The translations under genes and the position numbers were made by a program. The notes under the pieces are model-generated. The model made no database searches and was not told where the DNA came from. It worked only from the letters and a program-made list of their open reading frames with translations. A DNA stretch of 64,000 bases, taken from positions 6,944,001-7,008,000 of the forward strand of contig JAUKUA010000001.1 of assembly GCA_030549175.1 (NCBI GenBank), written 5' to 3'. Positions within the stretch are counted from its first letter, which is position 1, and the number at the start of each line of letters is the position of its first letter. This DNA comes from Lasiosphaeris hirsuta. Its lineage: Eukaryota > Ascomycota > Sordariomycetes > Sordariales > Lasiosphaeriaceae. Of this stretch, positions 1-11,678 are shown in pieces.

Positions 1-1710
1 GCCCTTTTGTTGCTTTCCGGGGACGGCGTGCGGTGTCCCGTCGTCGTTCTCGCCGCCAAAGATCCAGCCGCGCGAAGTTCCCTTCTTGCCGCCCATGCCG
101 TCGCCAGCAATGACAATGCCGCGGTCGTCGCCCGCCTTGTTGGGGTTGGGTTTGCTGTTCTCCTTCTGCGAGACCGGAGACACATCATATGACGACCAGT
201 TGCTCTCCAACATGCGCACCGCCTTCTTGCGGTCATCGCCAACCTTGGCGTTGTCGGGCTGCGCGCCGTTGCCGCTGGATGCTTCATCGGTGATGGTGAA
301 GTGCGGGTCAAAGTCCTTGTGCCGACCACCCAGGTTGGTTACGTTGGTCAATGGCAGGGGGCCGGGCGTCGGTACGGTACCGTCCTCAGTATGGAGATTG
401 TTTTCATACAGGCCAAGTCCAGTGTTGTGGGCAGTGCCGCGAGGGCGGCCTGCGTTGCGCCGCTCGCCCTCCGGCCCATCATCGACAAAGTCGAAGTGGG
501 CCTCGGCGTCGCGACGCCCTTTGACCTGCCCCGTCTTCTTTTGCGGCTCATCGTCAACCACATCCTTGTCGCCCTCGTTGCCCCAATGGCGCACGTCGCG
601 AGCCTTGTGTAGAACGCGACTCGCGGTCGGCTTCTGCGGTGTTACGAAGTCCTCAAACGACCAGTTGGTGTCGTGCTTGGTCTTTGGCTTCTTGTCGAAG
701 CCCACGCCGGCCTTGGGTGCGTCTTGCGGGTCGGTTCCGTCTGCGAAGTCGAAATGCGAATACTTCCCGGGGTTAGGTTGCACATAGCGACTGCGAGCCT
801 GGTGGTTTTCATGCACGTCATTCTGAATTTCATCACCCTCCTCGGTGTTAAAGAGGCGACTTGGCTGGTAGTTCTTTCCGGCGCCAATCTTTGGTGCAAT
901 GGCCTTGCTGGGCGACTGTGACCGCTCGCGACCTCTGCTCGGCGAGGTCGACTCCTCTTCGACAGGCTCGTCTCCAAGGATCTCGGTAAAGGACCTCTGG
1001 CGAGGGCGGGTGCCAGCGTACGGGGAAACAACGGCGGCCGGAAGGTTGCCGACGTCCTCGCGCGGCGCAAAGAGGGCCAGCGATGCGTGGGGATCGCGTA
1101 GGACGTTGTTTGAGTTCCCGCGAGCCCGGGTGAGACTCTCCTCAGAGGTGGGCGGGCCGCCCGCGGGCTTGACACACCTAGCAATGAGGCTGATCTGGTC
1201 CTTGCTGTCGCGAATGGGCCAGTTACGACCAGATTTTCCAATGACGTCGAGCTGCTTGAGAAGTGATCCCTGGTCCCAGTTCTGGCGGATCTGTGTGATC
1301 CTGCCCTCGCTGTCAAATGTGACCATGTGAAGCTGAAGAGTACGGCTGTGTCAGCAGAGCCGCGATCGCATCGGGGTGGAACTTGAGACTGGGAGGCTTA
1401 CAATCGGGAGATAGACGGTGCGATCAGACACAAAGTTGTCGTCAAGGCCGGGGAGGTAGGCGCCCCCTCCTGTGACGAACTCTAGAGTGGTGTCGACCTC
1501 GAAAGCAACCGCATTCTTGCCCTCAATGACAAAGAGGGCATCCTCCTTCTTCCTCTTGACCTGGCTGCGCAGCGTGGCAAGGTGCTTGATGATCTCGGTA
1601 GCGCCAGCGAAGCTGGTGGTGGTTGTGATGTAGTGCAGAGTTGCGTTTGGTGTCAACGCCGCCGAGTTTGGCGAAGCGAGGAACCGCTTGTATGCAGTCT
1701 GCAGCGCCAT
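1..1710 (-). CDS. NTF2-like domain protein with motif-rich disordered tail (3' end outside the window)
   Basis: Exon 1 is 1402..1710 and exon 2 runs from 1332 off the left edge. The 69-bp GT-AG intron (1333..1401) keeps the frame. The start is the ATG at 1710; upstream codons in this frame have no ATG close by. Residues 1 to about 130 look like an NTF2-type cone fold: an N-terminal helix (ALQTAYKRFL), then strands ending in MVTFDSEGRITQIRQNWDQG, a pattern seen in fungal NTF2-like proteins. The remaining 400 or more residues are charged and low in complexity. They carry recurring short aromatic-acidic motifs (HFDFADG, NWSFEDF, HFDFVDDG, HFTITDE, NWSSYDVS) and a late IAGDGMGGKKG. At least 547 residues are visible, with no stop before the edge. 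NTF2 folds bind small ligands or FG/Ran-type partners. The function of this family is not known to me, so only the fold is asserted. Confidence 0.8.
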
Positions 1711-4093
1711 TTCTTGAGTGGGCAACAATGGTGTCGCAAAATATCCAAGCGGGCGGTTTGGGGTGTGAAGCAATCCTGTTGCCAGAGCAGGCAGAGGGCA
1801 GATGGGTGGAGAGCGAAAGTTTGCTTTCAAAGCTGGTGTTAGTTTGCGGGGTGTGCAGAGCTGAGGTGGAAAAGGAATGGAAGGAGAAGAAAAAAAGCTA
1901 AGACGGGGCCAGAAGGTCAGAAGAAAGGGAGGCACACAGATCTCGGGACGCGTTTCTCGTTTCTCAAGGAAGGACGGGTGCAGCTGCGGATGCACGAGCT
2001 AGGGGCAACTTGGCAGGGCACTGCAGCTGAAGGACATTTCCATGGGCATTCATCTGCAGGGCACGCTGCAGGTCTGGGCACTACTTTCTGAGGGCTCACC
2101 TTCTGTTTATTTCGTTACTTTTAGTGCACTCCTTCCTCATCACACATGGACCCTTGTTGACAGCACCATTGGCAACCAAAAGCGACCCAACAACACTTCA
2201 CCAAGCTTGCCTTTTCCATGACCCCGCGATTTCGGTAGAGTCCTCGGTCTGAGGCCCGGAAGTGCCTCGAAACTGTAAATCGACATTTTGATACGCTAAT
2301 GCTTTGAGGAGATAGACCAAGGTTTCCATGATCCCTCCGTCTGATCTCCCGCATCGCAGCGTCGGATCGATCGACTCGGAGATATCTGTGATTTCTTTTT
2401 TCTTTTTCTGCGCTAGCAATCAACGGCGCCAGCCGTTGCTATAGGCACCACGGGGTGATCCCTCCAGTCCCTGAAACAAATGTAGGATGTGTTCTAGGAG
2501 AACAACCAGAACATCCCGGTGTTGTGAGATGACCTTGAGGTGCGCAGCGGCGTTCCTGATCCAGAAAAATAGCCAGCTGGCAGGCGAGTGGATGTACACT
2601 AAGGCAATTATTATTGTTTGCATTTTCATGCGCGTGAGCCCCGCAAACCGTTTTGTTTCAGAATTGCCATGGGGAACCACACAAGGTTGGACAGGGGTAC
2701 GCGTTTCAACAACGCGCTATGCCCAATTGTGTCCGTCATTCACCATAACCAATTGCGGACGCGGTACCCACACCACCGCAGACAGGTCTTGGCGGCCACG
2801 ACGGGCAACAGCCTCTCTTTCTCCAACTTCGTTTTCATCAATCTAAGCTGTTGCTGCCTCATGCACTCTCTCAAGTGAGAGTCAGCCTTCAAGTCGCGTC
2901 TCTCCCTCGCCCCGGCGGGCCACTTCGCTTGGAGGCCTATTCCGTAATCTTTTGTCTGTTTACTTTTCCACCCACCAGTGGATGCTTCTGCCTGCATCTT
3001 ACTGCATCTCACTTGTCGTCCCGGCCAGAACCCTGGAGCCAGGCGATTGGTTTATGCATGGGCTGCCTGTCTTTCTCAACCCACTTGCGATGTTTCGCGA
3101 TGCGGGCAAGGCCTGGCCAGAAGGTCTAGAAGAAGGCTCTACGCAATCGATGATCCCTATGCAGGTCTTGCGGTAAACCAGATCCAGAGATTTCACCCAG
3201 ACAAAGGCAGCAAAAGGCAACGAGCAAATGCCAGCGGCCATTCGTCCCCGGGTTTAGCTCGTTTCAGGTCAGAACACTGCCGTTCTCCAAAGCCTCACCG
3301 TCGGCTTCCTCCATTCATGAGCGGTGCCCGGATGCGCCTTTAAATGACGATGCACCAACCCGATCCTCGAACCTGTCGGCACGTCAGCAACGTCAGCCCT
3401 GCTGCTGCTGCTGTCCGGCACTGCATCTTGGAGGCCACCTGACAGCGCAGAATCGCAGAGTGGACGTGGCCGGTTGGCTCGCCGTGTTTTTCATGCGTCG
3501 AAACCTTGCTTATGTGTGAAAGTCGTCCGCATTCCACAGCCCTGGACCTTTCCTGGACCGTTACGGTCCGGGTTCCAAGCCTGTTTATGATGTGAATGCC
3601 CTGGTTCGCTCTTCGCTTTCTCATATCTACAATCGTCGAGTCCCCCCTCCCACACCACGGCATACAAAGTGCGTGTGCGCGAGATAAACAAGGCGCTGTG
3701 TGGCATAGCGGCCTGTTGTTTTCCTTTTAGTTCTCTCAATATTTCCTCGACGTCCGAATCTCGAAGTCCGAAAGTTGTCCCTCCCCCTTCCAAATACTCT
3801 TGGTACTTCTCCTTTCTTGCTTAAGATATCATCACCTCCCGGTCCTCCGTCCAGAGCCGGCCGGGCCACCGACGCTCTCCCTCCCAGTGATGTTAACTCC
3901 ATGACGCCTATTGTCGCGATTTGACACCAAGACCCCCACCTAATGCGCCAAACCCCCAAAAGCGTACATAGAATTCCAAGTCGACACTCTAGAATTCTAC
4001 AGTGGATTATAGATAGCCAGTCTTCCACAGCCGTGACTCTTATCCTCCCACCCACCTCACCACGCCGACCACCACCACCCACCACCACCCACC
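1711..4093. other. Intergenic region between divergent genes
   Basis: About 2.4 kb holding the 5' flanks of the NTF2-like gene (minus) and the small gene at 4094 (plus). Open frames up to about 150 codons exist on both strands but lack recognisable motifs. The stretch just before 4094 is C-rich with CCACC runs, typical of a fungal 5' untranslated region. I see no RNA gene or mobile element. Confidence 0.5.
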
Positions 4094-4525
4094 ATGCAAA
4101 TCAAGCCTTCACCCATACCGGCGCTCCCCAGCAAGCCTCAGCTGCACTCCCACAAACACCACCACACCTACAACGGGGTCTGCCACATGCCCATCGCGAC
4201 GTGCGTGAGACGGTCCTCGTCGACGAACCAAGCCGCGGACGAGTGCGGCCCGCGCCGCCGCCAGGACCGCCTCTTCGAGGTGACGCTCTACTACGAGCGC
4301 AACCGCGCCTGCATCATCTACCGCTCGTGGGACGACTTCGCCACGCTCGAGAAGAACCTCACGCCGTGGCCGTCGTCGCAGCGGTGCCGGACTGCTGCCG
4401 GGAGCAGGATGGATGTGTACAACCTCCATAGGTTCCTGCGCGAGGCACTCGCCAAGAGGCCGCATGAGTGTGCGATGGAGTACTTTCTGAGGAGGAGGAT
4501 GGGGGATTGTGGGGGCGGCTCTTGA
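4094..4525 (+). CDS. Small conserved-looking protein of unknown function
   Basis: A single-exon frame of 143 residues. The ATG at 4094 sits in a good context (CACCATGC) behind a CCACC-rich leader. The first 50 residues are basic and low in complexity (HSHKHHH). The middle reads FEVTLYYERNRACIIYRSWD, followed by WDDFATLEKNL and a helical end (VYNLHRFLREALAKRP). The strand-strand-helix layout, with an R-x-Y-x-x-W-x-x-F segment, faintly recalls PX (phosphoinositide-binding) domains, but the usual proline-rich loop is not visible. The protein is much shorter than known PX proteins. I do not assign a function. Coding status rests on the start context and the ordered middle segment. Confidence 0.5.
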   Translation: MQIKPSPIPALPSKPQLHSHKHHHTYNGVCHMPIATCVRRSSSTNQAADECGPRRRQDRLFEVTLYYERNRACIIYRSWDDFATLEKNLTPWPSSQRCRTAAGSRMDVYNLHRFLREALAKRPHECAMEYFLRRRMGDCGGGS

Positions 4526-5749
4526 GGCTTGTTTCTTCGAGATGCCGAGGGCATTATTGATGACAGGGGATCTACGACCCTCCGCCGACACTCATTCAAC
4601 ACACACGACACTCTTATTCTCAACTATATCTTATCATCCGGCATTCCAGCTTCGGAGCGGACTCGATACCCGGGGCATCGGTTTTGGGGGGTTATGATAT
4701 TCAGCATCACGGGCCGGCGAGGCGTTTCTTCCTTTTGTTACAGCATACATGGAGCAAGTTCATCATCTGCAACCTAACGGCCTTGAATATCTCTTTTCTT
4801 GATTCAACGCTATATCTCGGGGGGGGGGGGGGGGGGGGCTGTGGAGGTAATGAAACGGATGGCGGTGCCCAGCTTAGTATTCGTACTGAGAAGACATGAT
4901 GGAAGGGCCTGGTTGGATATGATTTTCTAGGAACGGGAGATTTGGAAAGGGGGGAGGTAATAGCTCATGCGACGATAAAGCAACTAATCAATAATACTAT
5001 TTTCTAATAATATCTGTCTTTCATCTTCCATCACAACGTTCAGGCCACGACTGTTTCTAACAGACCGAAAAGTTCCCATAAACCAAGATAGGGCCCGGGC
5101 ATCCAAAGCCCATAACCTATAATATCCTACCGAGTTTGGATAATGCTTCTCTCCGGATATGCCATCGTCTCTTGGCGCTCCCCGTTACACGACGATTGTT
5201 CATGCCACCCATCCTCCATGGAAATTCGGCCCGCCTCCCGCGCAGTGGCACAACAAAACATAGTACCTCCCGAGCGGCACTAAAACCCTTATGAAGTTCC
5301 TCATGCCATTACATAGTACTTATACACACGTACTAAAAGCAATCACAGACCGTACACCCCTTGCACTTCCAGGTCGCACATTGCAGTTTTGCCTACGCCG
5401 AACGGTTCCAATACCTCATTGGACGTCACTGACGCGCAAAAATAGAACATACAGCATGGTACACACTAACATCAAGCCATCAATAGACCCAGCCATCAAT
5501 TCATCGACAAGCTGCGTCCCTTCGCGTCTCTTCTCAGTCAAGAAAATCGATCCTAGATACAAGAACAACGCTCTAGGCAAGGTGACTTGGCCTGGCGCAA
5601 GTGGTATATACCTCTTTCAATGTAACAAAAGATCCTCCAACCTTTAGTATCCCAAACGCCAAACAAAGCCAAAGCAAAATGGGTATCTTCGACCCCAATA
5701 AGCATATAACATCCTCCCGTCCTCTACTTTTCTAGTCCCACATATCTTT
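4526..5749. other. Intergenic region with a 20-nt poly-G tract
   Basis: About 1.2 kb between the 3' ends of two convergent genes. It contains an uninterrupted run of 20 G at 4819..4838. A 118-codon frame at 5291..5647 has no recognisable motif and is probably chance. Confidence 0.5.
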
Positions 5750-8700
5750 TCAACCCCCCATCCCTACTCCCACAGCCCAGGCTGCCCCGCCCAGCTGCTT
5801 CAATAGGTAAATGATATTCTCGCTGATGGGCGGTAAACTCTCTGGCCCACCCGCCACAAAGTTGACACGCAGCACCTCTTGTGCGACATCCATACACCCG
5901 CGGGGGTCCTTCAAGAAGCTTACAGCGGGTGGCGGAGCTGAGGCGTCGCGTGCCCTGTTGTCAAGGCCGCGGATGGCCGCGCGGCCTTGACCAATTGCAA
6001 TGAATCGCTGGACCTCCGGTGTGTCGGCGCCATCTAGGAAGACCGTTTCCTCTGCCCAACCTGGGGGATTTTGTTGTTGGTGATGTTGGTACTGGTGTTG
6101 CTGCTGCTGCTGCTGCTGATGGTTGTGGTGTTGCTGGTTTTGGTGCTGACCGTACTGGGGCCCCTTGGTGACCACGCCATGCGTCCATATGCATAATGCG
6201 GCGTGGTGCACGGCGACGGCGTAAAAGTCTTTGAGGTGTCCTGGCGGGAAGAGCTTACCCTGACGGAGAATCTGGCCTGCGTGCCACAATGCATGACGCG
6301 CTTCAGAAGTCTCAGACCAATACCTGAGTGTTGGGTAGGCGCTACGTGCTTGCTCCTCGCCCTCTTTGCCCGAGAAAAGCTGCAGGTCGTCGAGGGACAC
6401 GTGCAAGTTCATCAGAAGGAGGTGGAGAACTATGCTCTCCTGAGCTGAAAGCATCTCATGCCAGCCAGAGGTGACGATCTGGAAGCTTTTCAGCAGATTG
6501 CATAACTCCTGATGCCGCGAGTTTAGCAGCAGGCTTGGGTTGATTGTGAAACTGCTGGATTGTACCGTTGACCCGTAGACGGAGTTGAGCTGTCGATACT
6601 CCCAGATTAGTGACCAAAAGCCATGGAGATACACCGATATGGCAAACTGGACGTCGAGCTGGTTGTGACACTGCGATAGCTGTTCAATGTCCCGGAAGAG
6701 GTCGCCGAGCGATGGGGTACGGTTGCCCTCAGCGACTCTGGCTTCAAGATATCTCATCTTGAACTCCTCTGCTGTGCGAGCGAACCAGAGCTCCTTAGAG
6801 CAGGGCAGAGGAAGTGTAAGTTCCGAATATGACATTGAAGGGTTGCAGAACTGTGTCATTGAGACCTGGGAATCCCTCAAATACGCATGAAAGACAAGTC
6901 TTGAATAGGGGTCAGCAGCTGTTGTTCAGCCGGCGCTGGACAACATACCTTTTCCAAGACTCAAATTCATACCAAGTCTTCCACTTGTCCTCGAGGATCT
7001 TACCCTCGTCCGAGGGGGCGATGACAACACTAGGGTAGGCCGATCTCTTGAATTTGCCCCTGTAGCGCATCATCTTTGGTATTGTCAGCAAGTACGGATC
7101 AAAGTGGTCACTATACTTCTTACTGCAATTGGTATTGACAAATCTATAACCTCGTTAGCCATGCGACATGATGTAGTTTTGATTTATAGAACTTACGGCA
7201 CTCTGCAATCTCCATCTTTCGTCTGTTCCCGCTCCAAAGGCCCACGTCTTGCACCAGCATCAGCGCCTGAACAAGGCCGATATCTGCAATTTTCTTGTTG
7301 TTTTCCTCAAACTAGCAAGAGTTAGTACGTTGAAGAACTGAGCTATGCGTTGGACTCACCCTCGAAGGTATTGTGAGACCTATGTAACGGAATTAGCTTA
7401 GCTCTTTTCGCTGGCACTCATCAATACTCACGAACTGCCTCCTGAAGAGCAAAGCCGAACCGTCGTAATGTGGGGACGGGAGCCAGCACAGCGCCGGCGG
7501 ATGCGGCGATGGCGAGCCATTCTGGCCATTGCGTGTTCAACGAGAAGGATCCATAGTGGATCCATGCCGAGACCTGGCAGAGGTGTGAGGCCAAGAAGAT
7601 ATGAACCCATGAGTCCATGACGTCTGCGGATGGAAAGGAAGACGCAACCCTCCCTCGCATGCTATTTTCGTGGCAAGTATTTAGGACAATGGCCAATATC
7701 TTGTCTCGACTTGAGGTGTGGAGCTTCTCTTGAACAACTCGATCCAGCAGTTTCCCATTTTCATTCAGCTCTGTTCCATGTATATCTCTGGTAGACAGAG
7801 GCAGATTTGACTGTTCCGTATAGCCTGTGTCCGTCTTTGCAGGGCTCCAGCGCCAGGGCGACTCGGTCCAGATCTTGACCAGCTTCGACCGCATCGCCGC
7901 CAGATCTACGGACTCGTCTGGACCGGATTGGTTCACCTCAGGGATACGCAGCGCGCCCTCAACGTTCCAGTGATCTAGGAGGCCAAAGTCGATATCCTTC
8001 AGGTCAAGATTGGCGTCATCGCAGAAATCCAAGACAGCTAGGCCGTGAGCTTCGGCCAGCCTGTCAGGATCGGCCATAGACTGGTCGTAAAGGACGTCAC
8101 GCAGGAAGTCAGAAAAAGGGACTTTGGTCGCCTCGACAACACCGTTGCTGGGGTAGGGAGGTTGATAGCTGTCGGGGTTGCTTTGGTCCATCAGAGTCTC
8201 GGGCGTAGGCAGTTGTGCTTCCTCGTTCACTGGGGCGTGCCCGGTATACACAGGGGCTTGTGTCACGGATGAGGCACTCAGAGGAGGGGGGAAGGAGTTG
8301 GGGGATAGCGTCGCGGCTGGCGGGGCATGTTGGCTCTGGCCAATGGTCGAGTGATGTGGGGAGGAGGAGTAGGGGGACTCCTCAGGACTCGAGTCTTGCG
8401 ACTGGTCTAAGCTGCGAGCCCCCGCTGAGAGATGGAGAAGGTGCATAGCGGCATCTTCAGAGGAAGCGTACTCGCAACTCAAGCCACGATTCTTGCAGCG
8501 TGTACACCTGAAACCAAGTTAGCCAAGAGGTTTAGGCAAGACGACAGGGAGACTTGCGGTTTCATCTCCTCACACTTCACCCTCGCCTTTGCGCAGGCCT
8601 GGCACGCATGGGCTACACGGCCAGCACCAGGGGACGAGTTCACACGCCTACGCTTAGCGCCATTGTCATCTTGATGATTAGCACGGTGGCGCTTCAGGAG

Positions 8701-9278
8701 GTCAGCACGCGAGAAGGCTTTTGAGCATATCTGGGGTTTTGGGTTAGTCTCAACAGACGACAGACACAGCAGAGAGAGAAAAACATGCATCGCAGGTGAA
8801 ACGCTTCCCAAGGGTATGGGTCGCAATGTGTCTCTGAAGACGCGTCAGCAACATGGTTACACAGGATGACCTCAAGTTTCAAGTCGGAGAGTCGGGAGTT
8901 GGGTACCTGAAGGTGCTCCGGCCGCGAGTATCGACGGAGACAGTCGGCGCATTGGTACAGAGACTGGGTGCTGGCATGGCCGCGGGGGGGCTGTTGTGGC
9001 GGGGCTAGCGAGGCCGACGAGGTCGGGGGCGCGGGCACGGAGGGGGGTGCGGTAAGTGGAGCCAGGGCCAGGCCGGAGGCCGAGTGGATCGGAGCGGAGA
9101 GGGAAAAGGATGAAGCTGGCGGAGGAAGTGGAGGCTGATGTGGAGGTAGATGACCTTGAGGTTGTGGATGAGAATGGGGATGCGAGTGGTGATGTGGGTG
9201 TGGATGCGGATGCGGATGAGGATGCCGACCCAGGATGGGATCGGGAGGGTTGATGATGTGGCCGATGGGACTGGCCAT
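5750..9278 (-). CDS. Transcription factor with two C2H2 fingers plus a Zn2Cys6 domain and fungal_trans region
   Basis: Nine exons: 8907..9278, 8789..8833, 8558..8730, 7432..8507, 7360..7379, 7197..7311, 7124..7143, 6949..7073, 5750..6899 (1031 residues). The start is the first in-frame ATG (9278). After a His-Pro repeat come two C2H2 fingers (C110, C113, H126, H130 and C138, C141, H154, H158). A Zn2Cys6 cluster follows with ideal spacing (C182, C185, C192, C198, C201, C208). The rest matches a fungal-specific transcription factor domain, for example GLWSGNRRKME and RLVFHAYLRDSQVSMTQF, with a poly-Gln/His stretch near residue 900. Introns 2 (8731..8788) and 3 (8508..8557) start with GC rather than GT; only these splices restore the second finger and the C6 cluster. 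The dual-finger layout recalls the Cmr1/Pig1 melanin regulators, but orthology is not shown. Presumably a nuclear DNA-binding regulator; target genes are unknown. Confidence 0.88.
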
Positions 9279-11678
9279 GGAGTGCAAATGGGAGGCCAGT
9301 CGCGATGGCGACCTGGCGACCTACGATTAGCGACCCAGCGACCGAGGGCGATTACTATTCGCGATGCGTCGTCTGTTGGGGAAATGGTGAGGCAGCGAGC
9401 CGACAGCCGGGAGCCAATCGCTGTCTGGTCTCAGTGGCCTCGGCCGGGAGAGTGGGAGGACGACGGCGCGCGCACCCGGAAAGTTGATCGAGGAGACCGT
9501 TGTGTGTTTCGATGATTGTCGATTCCGAGCCCACAGTCGTCACAAGTCACCCAAACACTCGCACTTGCTCACCACTCACACACGCCTTCCACTTTCTTAG
9601 CCTGTTCACCGGTACCTGCCTTGCTGAGCTGCGTGCCGGCTCATCAGTATCAGTGCGCTGCGCTGCTACGCTGAGGAAGCGCAAAGCTAAGACCGCGCAC
9701 TGAGGGCCTAAGGGCTCCGCTTGGCGCGCCGAGAAGGGATTAGGCACGCAGACACACACCCCACCCCTTTCCCCCCCCCCCCGCCTCGAGCTTCCGTGCG
9801 TTTGTATTTGTCGATTCAGATTGTTCCCCGCCGTTTATTTTGGGCCATGCGAAATCAATTGTCGAATGAAGAGGGCGGGAACCATGGATCCTTGCTTTCT
9901 TACACCACACTTCGCCGTCCTGTCCCTCGTGTTTTGGAATTCCAGGCGTGTACGTTCGCCGTGCACGGTATATCCTACGTCCCATATCCAATCTCGCATG
10001 GAATCTCATTAGCACCCAAAGTAGAGTCTGAACACAACGTTCCACTGCAGTTTCCGTGTCAAGATGCGATGTGGGGGGGGGGGGGGTCTCCTTCCCCGGT
10101 GTTGCTCGGGATTTCCATGCGCAAGAGGTAGTGGAGGTACGCAGTAAACAGGATCTGCATATCCGTATGACATGTCACACTGCCCACTCGAGGTACCATC
10201 TTGCTTAGGATCGAGTGTGGAGACCTCGAGCATTCGCGATTATCAGGACGAAAGACGGGACATGTCTTAGAATGCCCCTCCTCGCTCCTCGCTCTGCCTC
10301 GTCCCTCACCATTGCAGGCCGCTCACCACAGCCAAGAAAGGTTGGGTTGCCGACGTGCAGGTGGGTACCGAGACGGGCAAGGGCAGATGATGGCACTTGT
10401 CATTTGATGCGCAGCGCGGCCCGCGAACTGTGTACCGGGAAGGCTGCCGATTGTTGAGAGCCGAATCATCAGGCACCTTCATGCCTCAGAAGTCTTCTAA
10501 TCCCACACCAGGGCCAAGCAATCGGGGAGCTCTTTGCGGCTGTTTTCGTGTTTCTCTAGCTCTGGTGCGCACTATTTGTCTTACTCTGGCAGTCCAGCGC
10601 CAAGCATAGGGACACTGGATGCATGGGGTTCGATCCGGTTCTCCTTGTGGCGCGGCCGCTAACTCGTTTGAATGTCTCGAAAACCCGTCGCGACCTGTTC
10701 ATATAGAGATCGCCAGCCCGAGAGCTCCATGAGAGTGTCCTTTCTTCCAAAGTCTTTCCAGAGGGCAGAAACACCAAGCGTCCCATCGCAGTGCCATCAC
10801 AACCTCCTAGGCCACGCGGCTCGCCTATTTATCGTACGTCAATCTTATGGGAGGCGGAAGCTTGGCTTTACAGATCACAGCTAGCGACATCTCAGCTAGC
10901 AGCCGTCCTTGGCCGTGCTTAGCTAGATCAGGGCATATTACCCCAGACTACCAGACTCTCATCCCTAACTCCAGGCTTGGCCAACGAACTGCGATCCCCT
11001 CGCGCGCCTGGACCTCTGTCCCCATCGTTGCAGGGACCCAGGGCCATCGCCAGGGTCGGGAGGCTAGGGCTTAGTGTCCCGCCCAGCTCGAGAACCTGAA
11101 TTGCTTGGTCTCAGTAGATTGTGGGCAGGAATTGTGGACATTGTCGCGAACAGATGCACTTAGCGGCCAAGGCTCTGTGCCGTCCTAGGGACCGATCCCA
11201 GCGGACCCCAAAGGGCGACGTCGCATTCATTTCACAGATAACCACAGACAACCGTAACACACTCGCTGCAAAGGTTTACCACCCAACTGGCCATTGGTGC
11301 TGAGCGTCAAGGTTAGAACACGGTTCGCCAACCACGAAAGGCGGTCCTGCGGCGTCCGACAAAGTTGGAGGCCAGTTGGTCTAAAATATTGACCTTCCAT
11401 CCCGACCGGTTGCAACCTCCACCCCTGTCCCGCATATCACCACCCTTATGCTTATTGTTGGAGGGTCTGCCCGTCCCGCCTTCAAGCATCGAAGCTGCCG
11501 ACTCTTTTGGGGAATCCCTGAGAGAACCCACCCATCAGTTCAGTTTCTTGTCGACGCCAGCCAAGAGATAACTCTGCCATCTCTTTCTCTTTCTCCCCGC
11601 CCATCGTGGCAGCCGGCGCCCCAAGGAGAAGTGCGGTCTTTTGCCTATCAGAAAGGCCGCCTTCTCATCACCTTCACC
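9279..11678. other. Divergent intergenic region between the zinc-finger regulator and the MFS transporter
   Basis: About 2.4 kb that must hold the promoters of both flanking genes. Contains C12 at 9771..9782 and G14 at 10073..10086. The many short frames here look like chance. I see no RNA gene. Confidence 0.5.

Noticed and set aside
86..787. 233-codon plus-strand open frame
   Set aside because: Antisense shadow of the NTF2-like gene, whose frame has clear motifs.
9150..9515. Acidic plus-strand frame rich in Met and Asp repeats
   Set aside because: Complement of the His-Pro repeat of the zinc-finger regulator.
10600..10660. GTTCGATCC-like B box suggesting a tRNA
   Set aside because: No surrounding stems of a tRNA could be formed.
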